A stretch of DNA of 64,000 bases from Candidatus Mycobacterium wuenschmannii (GTDB lineage Bacteria > Actinomycetota > Actinomycetes > Mycobacteriales > Mycobacteriaceae), in the NCBI RefSeq assembly GCF_030252325.1, contig NZ_CP126981.1:3906001-3970000 (forward strand), given 5' to 3'. This document shows positions 34,739-42,964 of the stretch, piece by piece; positions within the stretch are counted from its first letter, which is position 1, and every line of letters begins with the position of its first letter. The notes beneath the pieces are model-generated. The model did not search any database. It saw only the letters and a program-made list of their open reading frames with translations, and was not told the origin of the DNA. A program made the position numbers and the translations under genes.

Positions 34739-34833
34739 CCCTCACCACCGGTGACGATGCCCGCCGTGGAGCGGCGGGAGGAGGAGGCGGAACAGGAGGC
34801 TAGGGTGGTTGCCGATCTACTGGGGAGTAGGAA

Positions 34834-35922
34834 ATGACAGAAACGCAGACGACAGTCGGCGTGGTGGCCGAATCGGGTGCCGACGAACGACGCGTCGCGC
34901 TGGTGCCGAAGGTGATCGCACCGCTGGTGAAGAGCGGCGTCGCGGTCGTCGTGGAGGCCGGAGCGGGCGAGCGGGCGCTGCTGCCCGACACGCTGTACAC
35001 CGAGGCCGGGGCGACGATCGGCGATGCCTGGTCGGCCGACGTCGTGGTCAAGGTCGCACCGCCGACCGCCGACGAGGTGGGCAAGCTCAAGAGCGGGCAG
35101 ACCTTGATCGGTTTCCTGGCGCCCCGCAACGCCGACAACGCGATCGGCGCGCTCAAGGCGGCCGGGGTGCAGGCCTTCGCGCTGGAAGCCATCCCGCGTA
35201 TCTCGCGCGCGCAGGCCATGGACGCGCTCTCGTCGCAGGGCAACGTCGCCGGCTACAAGGCCGTGCTGCTGGCCGCCTCGGAGTCGACCCGCTTCTTCCC
35301 GATGCTGACCACCGCCGCCGGAACTGTGAAGCCGGCCACCGTGCTGGTGCTCGGAGTCGGCGTCGCCGGTTTGCAGGCCCTGGCGACCGCGCGGCGCCTC
35401 GGCGGCAAGACGACGGGCTACGACGTCCGCCCTGAGGTGGCCGACCAGGTGCGCTCGGTGGGCGCTCAGTGGCTGGATCTGGGCATCGACGCCGCCGGTG
35501 AAGGTGGCTACGCGCGCGAGCTCACCGACGAGGAGCGCGCGCAGCAGCAGAAGGCGCTCGAAGAGGCGATCGCCAAGTTCGACGTCGTGATCACCACCGC
35601 GCTGGTGCCGGGTCGGCCCGCGCCGCGACTGGTGACCGCCTCCGCCGTCGAGGCGATGAAGCCCGGCAGCGTCGTCGTCGACCTCGCCGGTGAGACCGGT
35701 GGCAACTGCGAGCTGACCGAGCCGGGACAGGTCGTCGTGAAGCATGACGTCACGATCGCCTCGCCGCTGAACCTGCCCGCCACCATGCCCGAGCACGCCA
35801 GCGAGCTGTTCAGCAAGAACATCACCGCGCTGCTCGACCTGCTGATCACCGACGGCAAGCTGGCCCCGGATTTCGAGGACGAGGTCGTCGCCGGTTCGTG
35901 CGTCACCCGAGAGGACTCCTAG
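34834..35922 (+). CDS. pntAa: NAD(P) transhydrogenase subunit alpha part 1 (PntAa)
   Basis: The 362-residue NAD(H)-binding subunit (domain I) of the proton-translocating transhydrogenase shows AESGADERRVALVPK at the start, the Rossmann motif VLVLGVGVAGLQALATARRLG (split: VLGVGVAGLQALA), YDVRPEVADQV and the mobile-loop region TALVPGRPAPRLV. The enzyme transfers hydride between NADH and NADP at the membrane, coupled to proton flow. ATG at 34834 with GGGGAGTAGG upstream. The three pnt genes are contiguous, as in Rv0155-Rv0157. Confidence 0.95.
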   Translation: MTETQTTVGVVAESGADERRVALVPKVIAPLVKSGVAVVVEAGAGERALLPDTLYTEAGATIGDAWSADVVVKVAPPTADEVGKLKSGQTLIGFLAPRNADNAIGALKAAGVQAFALEAIPRISRAQAMDALSSQGNVAGYKAVLLAASESTRFFPMLTTAAGTVKPATVLVLGVGVAGLQALATARRLGGKTTGYDVRPEVADQVRSVGAQWLDLGIDAAGEGGYARELTDEERAQQQKALEEAIAKFDVVITTALVPGRPAPRLVTASAVEAMKPGSVVVDLAGETGGNCELTEPGQVVVKHDVTIASPLNLPATMPEHASELFSKNITALLDLLITDGKLAPDFEDEVVAGSCVTREDS

Positions 35923-36258
35923 ATGTACGACCAACTGCTGGAGAACATTGCGATCCTGGTGCTTGCCGGGTTCGTCGGATTCGCCGTCATTTCCAAGGTG
36001 CCCAACACCTTGCACACCCCGTTGATGTCGGGCACCAATGCCATCCACGGCATCGTCGTGCTGGGCGCGCTGCTGGTCCTGGGTGAGCTGCCGGCCGACG
36101 CCAGCTGGGGCGTGCGGGCGATCGCATTCGTCGCCCTGATCTTCGGGACCCTGAACGTCATCGGTGGCTTCCTGGTGACCGACCGGATGCTGGGCATGTT
36201 CAAGTCGCGCAAGCCATCCGCCGACACGTCGGTCGAAGCGAAGGGCGTGGCCAAGTGA
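35923..36258 (+). CDS. pntAb: NAD(P) transhydrogenase subunit alpha part 2 (PntAb)
   Basis: The 111-residue membrane subunit (first half of domain II) has three or four hydrophobic helices: LLENIAILVLAGFVGFAVIS, GIVVLGALLVLGEL and AIAFVALIFGTLNVIGGFLV. The conserved PLMSGTNAIHGIV lies between helices. The ATG begins directly after the pntAa stop, and its end overlaps the pntB GTG by four bases. It acts with PntAa and PntB in the cytoplasmic membrane. Confidence 0.95.
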   Translation: MYDQLLENIAILVLAGFVGFAVISKVPNTLHTPLMSGTNAIHGIVVLGALLVLGELPADASWGVRAIAFVALIFGTLNVIGGFLVTDRMLGMFKSRKPSADTSVEAKGVAK

Positions 36259-37697
36259 GCACTGAAAACGTCAACTACGCCGTCGACGTCCTCTACATCG
36301 CGGCGTTCGCACTGTTCATCTACGGCCTGTCCGGCCTGACCGGTCCGAAGACCGCTGTGCGCGGCAACTGGATCGCCGCAGTGGGCATGGGCGTCGCGGT
36401 GGTCGCGACGCTGATCAAGGTGCGCGACACCGCGCCGATCAACTGGATTCTGATTGCCGCCGGCCTGGCGATCGGTGTCGTGCTGGGTGTGCCGCCGGCC
36501 AAGAAGACCAAGATGACGGCCATGCCGCAGCTGGTGGCGCTGTTCAACGGCGTCGGCGGTGGCACCGTCGCGCTGATCGCGTGGTCAGAATTCATTGGCA
36601 CCAAGGGCTTTTCGGTGTTCCGCCCGGACCAGTCGCCGACCGTCGCGGTGGTCGTCGGGTCGCTGTTCGGCGCGATCATCGGCTCGGTGTCCTTCTGGGG
36701 CTCGCTGGTGGCATTCCTGAAGCTGCAGGAGTCGATCCCGAAAAACGTTGAGAAGCGGCTGGTTTCGTCGGCCAAGCTGTTCCAGTTCTCGAACATCCTG
36801 CTGCTGATTGGCGCGGTTGGTGTCGCGGTCTACCTGGGGCTGAACCCGGGCCAGCCGGTCTGGTGGGTGCTGCTGGTGCTGGCCTTCGCCGGTGTGATGG
36901 GCCTGTTTGTGGTGTTCCCGATCGGTGGCGCCGACATGCCCGTGGTGATCTCGCTGCTGAACGCGATGACCGGATTATCGGCAGCCGCAGCAGGTTTGGC
37001 GCTGAACAACACCGCGATGATCGTCGCCGGCATGATCGTCGGCGCCTCGGGTTCGATCCTGACCAACCTGATGGCCGTCGCGATGAACCGCTCGATCCCG
37101 GCGATCGTGTTCGGCTCGTTCGGCGGCGACGGCGGCGCAGCCGGCGGCCCGGGCGGCGAGCAGGGCACCGTCAAAGCCACCTCGGCGGCCGACGCCGCGA
37201 TCCAGATGGCCTACGCCAACCAGGTGATCGTGGTGCCCGGCTACGGGCTGGCGGTCGCGCAGGCACAGCACGCGGTCAAGGAGATGGCCAACCTGCTGGA
37301 GGCCAAGGGCGTCGAGGTCAAGTACGCCATCCACCCGGTGGCCGGCCGGATGCCCGGACACATGAACGTGCTGCTGGCCGAGGCCGACGTCGAATACGAC
37401 GCGATGAAAGAGATGGACGACATCAACGGTGAGTTCAACCGCACGGATGTCGCGATCGTCATCGGCGCCAACGACGTCACGAACCCGGCCGCGCGCAACG
37501 ACTCGTCGAGCCCGATCTACGGCATGCCGATCCTGAATGTCGACGAGGCTCGCTCGGTGATCGTGCTCAAGCGGTCGATGTCCTCGGGTTATGCCGGCAT
37601 CGAGAACCCGCTGTTCTTCGGCGACAACACCTCGATGCTGTTCGGCGATGCGAAGAAGTCGGTGACCGAGGTGGCTGAGGAGCTGAAGGCGCTATAA
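36255..37697 (+). CDS. pntB: NAD(P) transhydrogenase subunit beta (PntB)
   Basis: The 480-residue subunit contains the rest of the proton-conducting membrane domain (about residues 1-260, eight or nine helices, with GGADMPVVISLLNAMTGLSAA). The NADP-binding domain III has VVPGYGLAVAQAQHAV, KYAIHPVAGRMPGHMNVLLAEA, VAIVIGANDVTNPAA and VLKRSMSSGYAGIENPLF. It starts at a GTG overlapping the pntAb stop. A small stem (37701-37713) follows. Confidence 0.95.
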   Translation: MSTENVNYAVDVLYIAAFALFIYGLSGLTGPKTAVRGNWIAAVGMGVAVVATLIKVRDTAPINWILIAAGLAIGVVLGVPPAKKTKMTAMPQLVALFNGVGGGTVALIAWSEFIGTKGFSVFRPDQSPTVAVVVGSLFGAIIGSVSFWGSLVAFLKLQESIPKNVEKRLVSSAKLFQFSNILLLIGAVGVAVYLGLNPGQPVWWVLLVLAFAGVMGLFVVFPIGGADMPVVISLLNAMTGLSAAAAGLALNNTAMIVAGMIVGASGSILTNLMAVAMNRSIPAIVFGSFGGDGGAAGGPGGEQGTVKATSAADAAIQMAYANQVIVVPGYGLAVAQAQHAVKEMANLLEAKGVEVKYAIHPVAGRMPGHMNVLLAEADVEYDAMKEMDDINGEFNRTDVAIVIGANDVTNPAARNDSSSPIYGMPILNVDEARSVIVLKRSMSSGYAGIENPLFFGDNTSMLFGDAKKSVTEVAEELKAL

Positions 37698-37700
37698 CCA

Positions 37701-37713
37701 GCGCTTTCAGCGC
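37701..37713. terminator. weak stem-loop after pntB
   Basis: GCGCT-TTC-AGCGC forms a five-base stem with a three-base loop four bases after the pntB stop, in the short gap before the end of the opposing 43-codon gene. There is no T-run, so any terminator role is weak. Confidence 0.3.
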
Positions 37714-37734
37714 ACGGCGCGGAGAGCCGAGGGT

Positions 37735-37866
37735 CTAGACCGGCGGGTAGGACGGCGGCGGGTAGCCCTGGCCGTCGGTGACACCGCGCAGGCCCCACGG
37801 CAGGAACTTGAAGTAGAACTCGAGCTCGTCGGAAAAGTCGTAGCTGGGATCGGGATCCGGTTGCAT
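37735..37866 (-). CDS. 43-residue conserved small protein (Rv0157A-like)
   Basis: A 44-codon frame from the ATG at 37866 to TAG encodes a peptide that begins MQPDPDPSYDFSDELEFY, continues through FKFLPWGLRGVTDGQG, and ends YPPPSYPPV. It is acidic and aromatic in the first half and Pro/Tyr-rich at the end, with no membrane segment. It occupies the place of Rv0157A, a 44-residue protein of unknown function as I recall, between pntB and the TetR gene Rv0158. AGGTAGT lies about six bases before the ATG. It is divergent from the TetR gene. Confidence 0.72.
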   Translation of the reverse strand: MQPDPDPSYDFSDELEFYFKFLPWGLRGVTDGQGYPPPSYPPV

Positions 37867-37925
37867 GACTACCTCTCGAGTGGATAAGCGGTTGGTGTGA
37901 GTCTAGTCCTACCCGACAACGCGCA

Positions 37926-37937
37926 ACAGTGAACTGT
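37926..37937. promoter_or_regulatory. candidate TetR operator
   Basis: ACAGT-GA-ACTGT is a perfect 12-base palindrome in the 141-base gap between the small Rv0157A-like gene and the divergent TetR gene. It lies within a looser repeat of TCTAG and CTAGA flanks (about 37901 and 37946). It may control both directions. Confidence 0.35.
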
Positions 37938-38007
37938 CGTGTTGCCTAGACTACCCACCAGTTGATTGACTCCGGGCCACCCCCCGGACTGCCGATAGCG
38001 AGTAGAC

Positions 38008-38655
38008 ATGCCATCCGAGAACGGGCTCACCCGCCGCGAGGAGCTCCTGATAGTAGCCACCAAACTGTTCGCCGCGCGTGGCTATCACGGCACCCGGATG
38101 GACGACGTCGCCGACGTGGTTGGCCTGAACAAGGCCACCGTGTATCACTACTACGCCAGCAAGTCGCTGATCCTGTACGACATCTATCAGCAGGCCGCCG
38201 AGCGCACACTGGACGCCGTCCACGACGATCCGACGATGTCGGCCCGTGAGGCGCTCTACCAGTACACCGTGCGGCTGCTCAACAACATCGCCGTCAATCC
38301 CGAGGGCGCGGCGGTGTATTTCCAGGAACAGCCCTACATCACCGAGTGGTTCACCGAGGAGCAGGTCGCCGAGGTCCGGGAGAAGGAGACCCAGGTCTAC
38401 GAGCACGTGCACGGGCTGATCGACCGGGGCATCGCCGACGGCGAATTCTTCGAGTGCGATTCCCACGTCGTGGCGCTCGGCTACATCGGGATGACGCTCG
38501 GTGCATACCGCTGGCTGCGCCCGAGCGGGCGACGCAGCGCCAAGGAGATCGCCGCCGAGTTCAGCACCGCGCTGCTGCGGGGCCTCATTCGCGACGAGGC
38601 GGTCCGGGTGGAGTCGCCGTTGGGCACGCCGCGGACCGAGGCCGTCGCGCCGTGA
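38008..38655 (+). CDS. TetR family regulator (Rv0158-like)
   Basis: The 215-residue regulator has the DNA-binding domain TRREELLIVATKLFAARGYHGTRMDDVADVVGLNKATVYHYYASK (about residues 8-52, read in parts) and a C-terminal helical domain with WFTEEQVAEVREKETQVYEHV, like acyl-CoA-responsive FadR/KstR2-type TetR proteins. Size and place match Rv0158. Its stop overlaps the GTG of a following SDR gene (GTGA), so that enzyme may be co-transcribed and regulated together. The ligand is unknown. Confidence 0.87.
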   Translation: MPSENGLTRREELLIVATKLFAARGYHGTRMDDVADVVGLNKATVYHYYASKSLILYDIYQQAAERTLDAVHDDPTMSAREALYQYTVRLLNNIAVNPEGAAVYFQEQPYITEWFTEEQVAEVREKETQVYEHVHGLIDRGIADGEFFECDSHVVALGYIGMTLGAYRWLRPSGRRSAKEIAAEFSTALLRGLIRDEAVRVESPLGTPRTEAVAP

Positions 38656-39425
38656 CCGACCTGTTTCGGCTCGATGGCAAGGTCGCCGTCGTCACCGGCG
38701 GGGGCCGCGGAATCGGCCTGATGATCGCGCGCGGGCTGCTGCAGGCGGGTGCCAGCGTGTACCTGTCCAGCCGCAAGGAAGCCGAGCTGGAGGCCGCCGT
38801 CGCCGAACTGTCGTCGCTCGGTTCGGTGCACGCGATCCCGGCGGACCTCGGGACGGCCGAGGGTGTCGACGCGTTGGTCGCCGCGGTCGGGCAGCGGGAG
38901 GACAAAATCCACGCGCTGTTCAACAACGCCGGCGCGGCCTGGGGAGCCCCGCTGGGCGAGTTCCCCGAGTCCGGGTTCGACAAGGTGATGAACGTCAACG
39001 TCAAGGGCGTCTTCCTGTTGACCCGCGCGTTGGTGCCGTTGCTGACCGCCGGCGCCAGCGAGGCCGACCCCGCCCGGGTGATCAACACCGGCAGCATCGA
39101 CGGGATCGTGCCGCCTGGTAAGGGCCGGGACAACTTCTCCTACAGCGCCAGCAAGGCCGCCGTACACATGCTCACCCAGCATCTGGCCGGGGAGCTGGCG
39201 CCGCGGATCCTGGTCAACGCGATCGCTCCGGGGCTGTTTCAGTCGCGGATGACGAAGGAGCTGCTGGCGGCCGGACCGGACGCGGTCGGCTCCTTCCTCC
39301 CGCTCGGTCGCATCGGTCAGCCCGACGACATGGCGGGCATCGCCGTGTTTCTGGCCAGCCGGGCCAGCGCCTACATCACCGGCGCGGTGATCCCGGTCGA
39401 CGGCGGCGTCACCGTCATCCGCTGA
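38652..39425 (+). CDS. short-chain dehydrogenase/reductase
   Basis: The 257-residue classical SDR has TGGGRGIGLMIARGL (about residue 15), NNAGAAWGAP, INTGSIDGI with the catalytic Ser, YSASKAAVHML (YxxxK, about residue 165) and the PVDGGVTVIR end. It reduces or oxidises a carbonyl/hydroxyl with NAD(P). The substrate is unknown; the RhlG-like NTGSIDGI region hints at 3-oxoacyl or related lipids. GTG at 38652 overlaps the TetR stop. In M. tuberculosis PE3 and PE4 stand here instead. Its end overlaps the opposing hydrolase gene by 11 bases. Confidence 0.88.
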   Translation: MTDLFRLDGKVAVVTGGGRGIGLMIARGLLQAGASVYLSSRKEAELEAAVAELSSLGSVHAIPADLGTAEGVDALVAAVGQREDKIHALFNNAGAAWGAPLGEFPESGFDKVMNVNVKGVFLLTRALVPLLTAGASEADPARVINTGSIDGIVPPGKGRDNFSYSASKAAVHMLTQHLAGELAPRILVNAIAPGLFQSRMTKELLAAGPDAVGSFLPLGRIGQPDDMAGIAVFLASRASAYITGAVIPVDGGVTVIR

Positions 39426-40311
39426 CCCCGGTCGGCAGCACCCGCGCCAGGAACTCGAGCTGGTCGGCGATCACGCGCTCGAACGCGTCGCCGACGTAGA
39501 TCTCGAAATGCCCTTCCGGGTAGAGCTTTATCTCGCCCTTCGGGGCGGTGGCCGCGTACTTGCGGGTCGGACCCGACGGCGCGACGGTGTCGTTTTCGCA
39601 GATGCAGAACAGGATTGGGCACGGCACCTTGGCCGCATGCCGGCCCGGGCGGTAGGGCAGGAGCTTGATGCCGATGCGCGCGGCGACCTCGTTGCGCAAT
39701 TCGCCGCCGTCGGGCACCAGCTTCAGAAAGCCGGGGTAGGCATCCGGCGACGTCATCAGTGCCACTTCGCCGGGGTGCCCCGCCGTCTTCACCATCACCG
39801 GATTCGCGCCGAAGCGGGCGCCGACGAGATCGCGGGCCGCCAAGGCCGTCAGGCGCGCGCTCACCAGAGGGTTCACCGCGCCCAGCGAGGCGACGCTGTC
39901 GGTGAACGGGCACTGCGATACCACCGCTGCGATGCCCGGCACCCGGGCCGCCGTCGCGATCACGTGACCGCCGCTGAACGACGTGCCCCACAAGCCAATT
40001 CGCTTCGGGTCGATGCCCGGCAGCGTGCGCGCGAAGGCGGCGGCCACCGTCCAGTCCTGCAGCTGCATCTTGACGTCGAGGAGCTGACGCGGGGCGCCCT
40101 CGCTGTCGCCGAAATTGCGGTAGTCGAACACCAGGCAGGCGTACCCGGCGGCGGCGAAGCGTTCGGCGTAGGCAGGCAGGCGCATGGTGCGCACGCCACC
40201 GAGCCCGTGCGCCATCACCAATAGCGGCGCGTCCCCGCCACCGTCGGGGCGGTACAGCCACGCGCTGACCCGGTCGCTGCCGGAGTTGAACCAGACGTCT
40301 TCTCGTTGCAT
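39415..40311 (-). CDS. alpha/beta hydrolase (peptidase S15/dienelactone-hydrolase-like)
   Basis: The protein of about 298 residues shows MAHGLGGVRTMRLPAYAERFAAAGY, FDYRNFGDSEG, and the nucleophile elbow GLWGTSFSGGH (about residue 110). The Asp of ICENDTVAP and His of YPEGHFEIY complete the triad. It is probably an esterase or acylamide hydrolase of unknown substrate. The ATG at 40311 has AGGA eight bases upstream; ATG 40320 is an alternative. Convergent with the SDR and divergent from the FAD-linked oxidase. Confidence 0.85.
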   Translation of the reverse strand: MQREDVWFNSGSDRVSAWLYRPDGGGDAPLLVMAHGLGGVRTMRLPAYAERFAAAGYACLVFDYRNFGDSEGAPRQLLDVKMQLQDWTVAAAFARTLPGIDPKRIGLWGTSFSGGHVIATAARVPGIAAVVSQCPFTDSVASLGAVNPLVSARLTALAARDLVGARFGANPVMVKTAGHPGEVALMTSPDAYPGFLKLVPDGGELRNEVAARIGIKLLPYRPGRHAAKVPCPILFCICENDTVAPSGPTRKYAATAPKGEIKLYPEGHFEIYVGDAFERVIADQLEFLARVLPTGVSG

Positions 40312-40357
40312 GACAGCCATCCTGCATGGTCTCCCGCCAGTGTGATAGACCCACGGC

Positions 40358-41710
40358 ATGGCCGTGGACGTGGTGCAGCAGCTGTCGTCACTGGTGGGCG
40401 GCAACTACGTCAGCACCGATCCCGACGTGCTGGCCGGTCGCAGCGCCGACTCGACGGACCGATACCGGGGCACCGCCAGCGCGCTGGTCCGCCCGGGCTC
40501 GGCCGACGAAGTGGCCGACGTGTTGCGGGTCTGCCGCGACGCCGGAGTGCACGTGACCATCCAGGGCGGCCGCACGTCGTTGGTCGCCGGCACCGTGCCC
40601 GAACACGACGACGTGCTGCTGTCTACCGAAAGACTTTGTGCGGTAGGCGAAGTCGACACTGTCGAGCTTCGCGTCGAAGCCGGGGCGGGGGCGACGCTGA
40701 GCGCGGTGCAGCGCGCGGCCGGCGCGGCCGGGCTGGTGTTCGGCGTCGACCTGTCCGCGCGTGACACCGCGACCGTCGGCGGGATGGCCTCGACCAACGC
40801 CGGCGGGCTGCGGACCGTGCGGTACGGCAACATGGGCAGCCAAGTCATCGGGATGGACGTCGCGCTGCCCGACGGGTCTGTGGTGCGCCGGCATTCGCGC
40901 GTGCGGGCCGACAACACCGGCTACGACCTGCCGGCGCTGTTCGTCGGCGCCGAAGGAACACTGGGCGTCATCACCGCCCTCGATCTACGGCTGCACCCTG
41001 ATCCGTCTGATCGGGTGACCGCAGTGTGCGGCTTCGACTCGTTGGACGCGCTGGTCGACGCGGGCCGGATGTTTCGCGACCTGGACGGCATTGCGGCGTT
41101 GGAGTTGGTCGACGGTCGGGCTGCCTTGTTGGCAGACGAGCACCTGGGTTTTGCCCCGCCGGTGGGTGGGCGCTGGCTGCTGCTGGTGGAGCTGGCCTCC
41201 GACCATGACCAGACCGATCGCCTCGCCGACGCGCTGGACGGCGTAGCTGGTTCCGGCGAGCCCGCTGTCGGCATCGATATCGCTGCGCAGCAACGGCTTT
41301 GGCGGGTGCGCGAATCACTTGCAGAGGTCGTCGGGCTATTCGGGCCACCGTTGAAGTTCGACGTGTCGCTACCGCTCGACGCGGTGGGCCGGTTCGCCGA
41401 CGAGGCCGAAAGCCTGGTCGAGCGTCACGCACCGGCCGCGGTCGGTGTGCTGTTCGGACACATCGGCGAGGGCAACCTGCATCTGAATGTGTTGCGGTGC
41501 AGCGCCGAACAGGAACAGCAGCTTTATGCCGCGATGATGGACCTGATCGCCGACTGCGGCGGCAACGTCAGCTCCGAGCACGGGGTCGGTAGCCGTAAAC
41601 GCCGCTACCTCGAAATGTCTCGTGATGTCGCCGACATCGCGGCGATGCGCACCCTCAAGGCGGCCTTCGATCCCACCGGCTATCTCAACGCGGCGGTGCT
41701 GTTCGACTAG
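40358..41710 (+). CDS. FAD-linked 2-hydroxyacid dehydrogenase/oxidase (Rv0161-like)
   Basis: The 450-residue flavoenzyme belongs to the D-lactate/glycolate/D-2-hydroxyglutarate dehydrogenase group. The PCMH-type FAD domain (about residues 40-215) has TIQGGRTSLVAGTVP and VGGMASTNAGGLRTVRYGNMG. The C-terminal cap has VLFGHIGEGNLHLNV and SSEHGVGSRKR, metal-binding residues of the family. It oxidises a D-2-hydroxy acid; the exact one is not known. ATG at 40358. It matches Rv0161, and its last four bases overlap the 3' end of the opposing TetR gene at the edge of the inserted catabolic island. Confidence 0.9.
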   Translation: MAVDVVQQLSSLVGGNYVSTDPDVLAGRSADSTDRYRGTASALVRPGSADEVADVLRVCRDAGVHVTIQGGRTSLVAGTVPEHDDVLLSTERLCAVGEVDTVELRVEAGAGATLSAVQRAAGAAGLVFGVDLSARDTATVGGMASTNAGGLRTVRYGNMGSQVIGMDVALPDGSVVRRHSRVRADNTGYDLPALFVGAEGTLGVITALDLRLHPDPSDRVTAVCGFDSLDALVDAGRMFRDLDGIAALELVDGRAALLADEHLGFAPPVGGRWLLLVELASDHDQTDRLADALDGVAGSGEPAVGIDIAAQQRLWRVRESLAEVVGLFGPPLKFDVSLPLDAVGRFADEAESLVERHAPAAVGVLFGHIGEGNLHLNVLRCSAEQEQQLYAAMMDLIADCGGNVSSEHGVGSRKRRYLEMSRDVADIAAMRTLKAAFDPTGYLNAAVLFD

Positions 41711-42240
41711 CTGGATTTGATGCCGACGGCATGGCGCAGCTGAGCCAGGAACTCTTCGGCGTCGTCGCTGCGAATCATGTAGTGCGAGAACGCGACTCGA
41801 ATCGCCGTCGCCGCCTTGACCGCGGCGTTGGGCCCGGGGATCAGCCGTTGCAGGCCGTCGCGCATCTGGGGGATGACCGCGGAGAACTGGGTGATGACGT
41901 GCTCGGGTTCGATGTCGACCATCCGCACCCCGGTGTAGGAGTGCTGATAGTCGACGATGAAACGCAGCGCCGCATCGAGTTTGTCGGCACCCTTGAGGCC
42001 GGCGGTCGCGTGGCTCATGCCGTCCTCGAAGGTGAGCCGCTCGTATTTGGAGAACGCCGAGAGCAGGTCTTCCTTGGAGGCGAACCAGCGATAGAGCGTC
42101 GGCCGCGACACCCCCGCCTGCACGGCGACGTCGGACAGGCTGAGCTTGCGTTTGCCGTTGCGGCCGAGGACCTCAGCGGTGGCTGCGAGGATCCGTTGCT
42201 GCGTCGAGGTGTCGCCCTCGATGGTCGACGTCTGGTCCAT
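41707..42240 (-). CDS. TetR family regulator of the catabolic island
   Basis: The 177-residue regulator has QQRILAATAEVLGRNGKRKLSLSDVAVQAGVSRPTLYRWFASK (DNA-binding domain, about residues 14-56, read in parts), followed by a ligand domain. The start is the ATG at 42240. A promoter GTGACA-N16-TAAAGT ends seven bases before that ATG, and no ribosome site is present, so the mRNA is probably leaderless. This promoter coincides exactly with one copy of the motif CTTTACA-N14-TGTCA found at four places in the island. It is the natural candidate for the protein that binds that motif. Confidence 0.88.
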   Translation of the reverse strand: MDQTSTIEGDTSTQQRILAATAEVLGRNGKRKLSLSDVAVQAGVSRPTLYRWFASKEDLLSAFSKYERLTFEDGMSHATAGLKGADKLDAALRFIVDYQHSYTGVRMVDIEPEHVITQFSAVIPQMRDGLQRLIPGPNAAVKAATAIRVAFSHYMIRSDDAEEFLAQLRHAVGIKSS

Positions 42241-42247
42241 ACCCGCA

Positions 42248-42275
42248 ACTTTACAAAGATAGGTCGAAGTGTCAC
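42248..42275. promoter_or_regulatory. island motif copy A / leaderless tetR promoter
   Basis: CTTTACA (42249-42255) and TGTCAC (42270-42275) are separated by 14 bases. On the minus strand the same bases read GTGACA-N16-TAAAGT, a plausible -35/-10 pair, with seven bases to the TetR ATG. A second GTGTCAC lies at 42285-42291. The arms form an imperfect dyad TnACA-N14-TGTnA. Confidence 0.6.
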
Positions 42276-42346
42276 GCTGTTTTCGTGTCACTGGTCGCTG
42301 ACTCCCCGAGCTTAGCCGGGCAGGCCCAGGAAGACGGGCGTCCGCG

Positions 42347-42961
42347 GTGAGCCACGCCAGGGCGGTGGCTATCACCGAAGCATCTTCGTCGGTCGGATTC
42401 GCGACCGCTGCCCGACTGGCGGCGGGCGGACACACGGTCGTGATGGGCAGTCGCCGTCTTCAGGTCTGCGAGGAATTCGCCGCGCGGTTGCGATCCGGTG
42501 GCGCCGAAGTCTTTGCCGCGCATCTCGATCTCGCGGACCCGCTATCGATCGATGGCTTCCTGGAGTCCGTCGAATACGTCGTCGGTGAGGTCGACGCGTT
42601 GATCAGTACCGTCGGCGTCGCCGCGAAGTCCTGGGTCGGCGCGCAACACCTTGTGACACAACTGGTTACGCCGATGATCGAGCACGGCCGTGGCGACGTG
42701 GTGCTGCTCGGCCCAGAGCTCATTGGCGTGCCGCACACAGAGGCCGACCGGATGCTCGAGGCGTGGGTCAGCGGACTGGACGCCGAATTCGTCGGCACCG
42801 GGGTGCGGGCATCGATTGTTCGGGCGGATGGCGCGGTGCCGCCCGACGACGCCGGCCGCCTGATCGCAGCGACCATCTGTGCGCCTGACGACATGCATCT
42901 GCGGTTGGTGCAGGTCATCCCGTCGACCCCCGCAGCACAGCGATCGACGCGAGCGGGCTGA
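42347..42961 (+). CDS. degenerate SDR-fold protein
   Basis: The 204-residue protein keeps the outline of a short-chain dehydrogenase (AITEASSSVGFATAARLAAGGHTVVMGSRR, read in parts; LDLADP; GTGVRASIVRADGAV) but has lost key residues. The TGxxxGxG loop is TEASSSVG, NNAG is STVG, and the YxxxK site is replaced by HTEADRM. It is therefore probably inactive as a dehydrogenase and may be regulatory or structural. GTG at 42347, with AGGAAG farther upstream. Motif copy A lies 72 bases upstream. It is convergent with the thioesterase gene. Confidence 0.7.
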   Translation: MSHARAVAITEASSSVGFATAARLAAGGHTVVMGSRRLQVCEEFAARLRSGGAEVFAAHLDLADPLSIDGFLESVEYVVGEVDALISTVGVAAKSWVGAQHLVTQLVTPMIEHGRGDVVLLGPELIGVPHTEADRMLEAWVSGLDAEFVGTGVRASIVRADGAVPPDDAGRLIAATICAPDDMHLRLVQVIPSTPAAQRSTRAG

Positions 42962-42964
42962 GAC

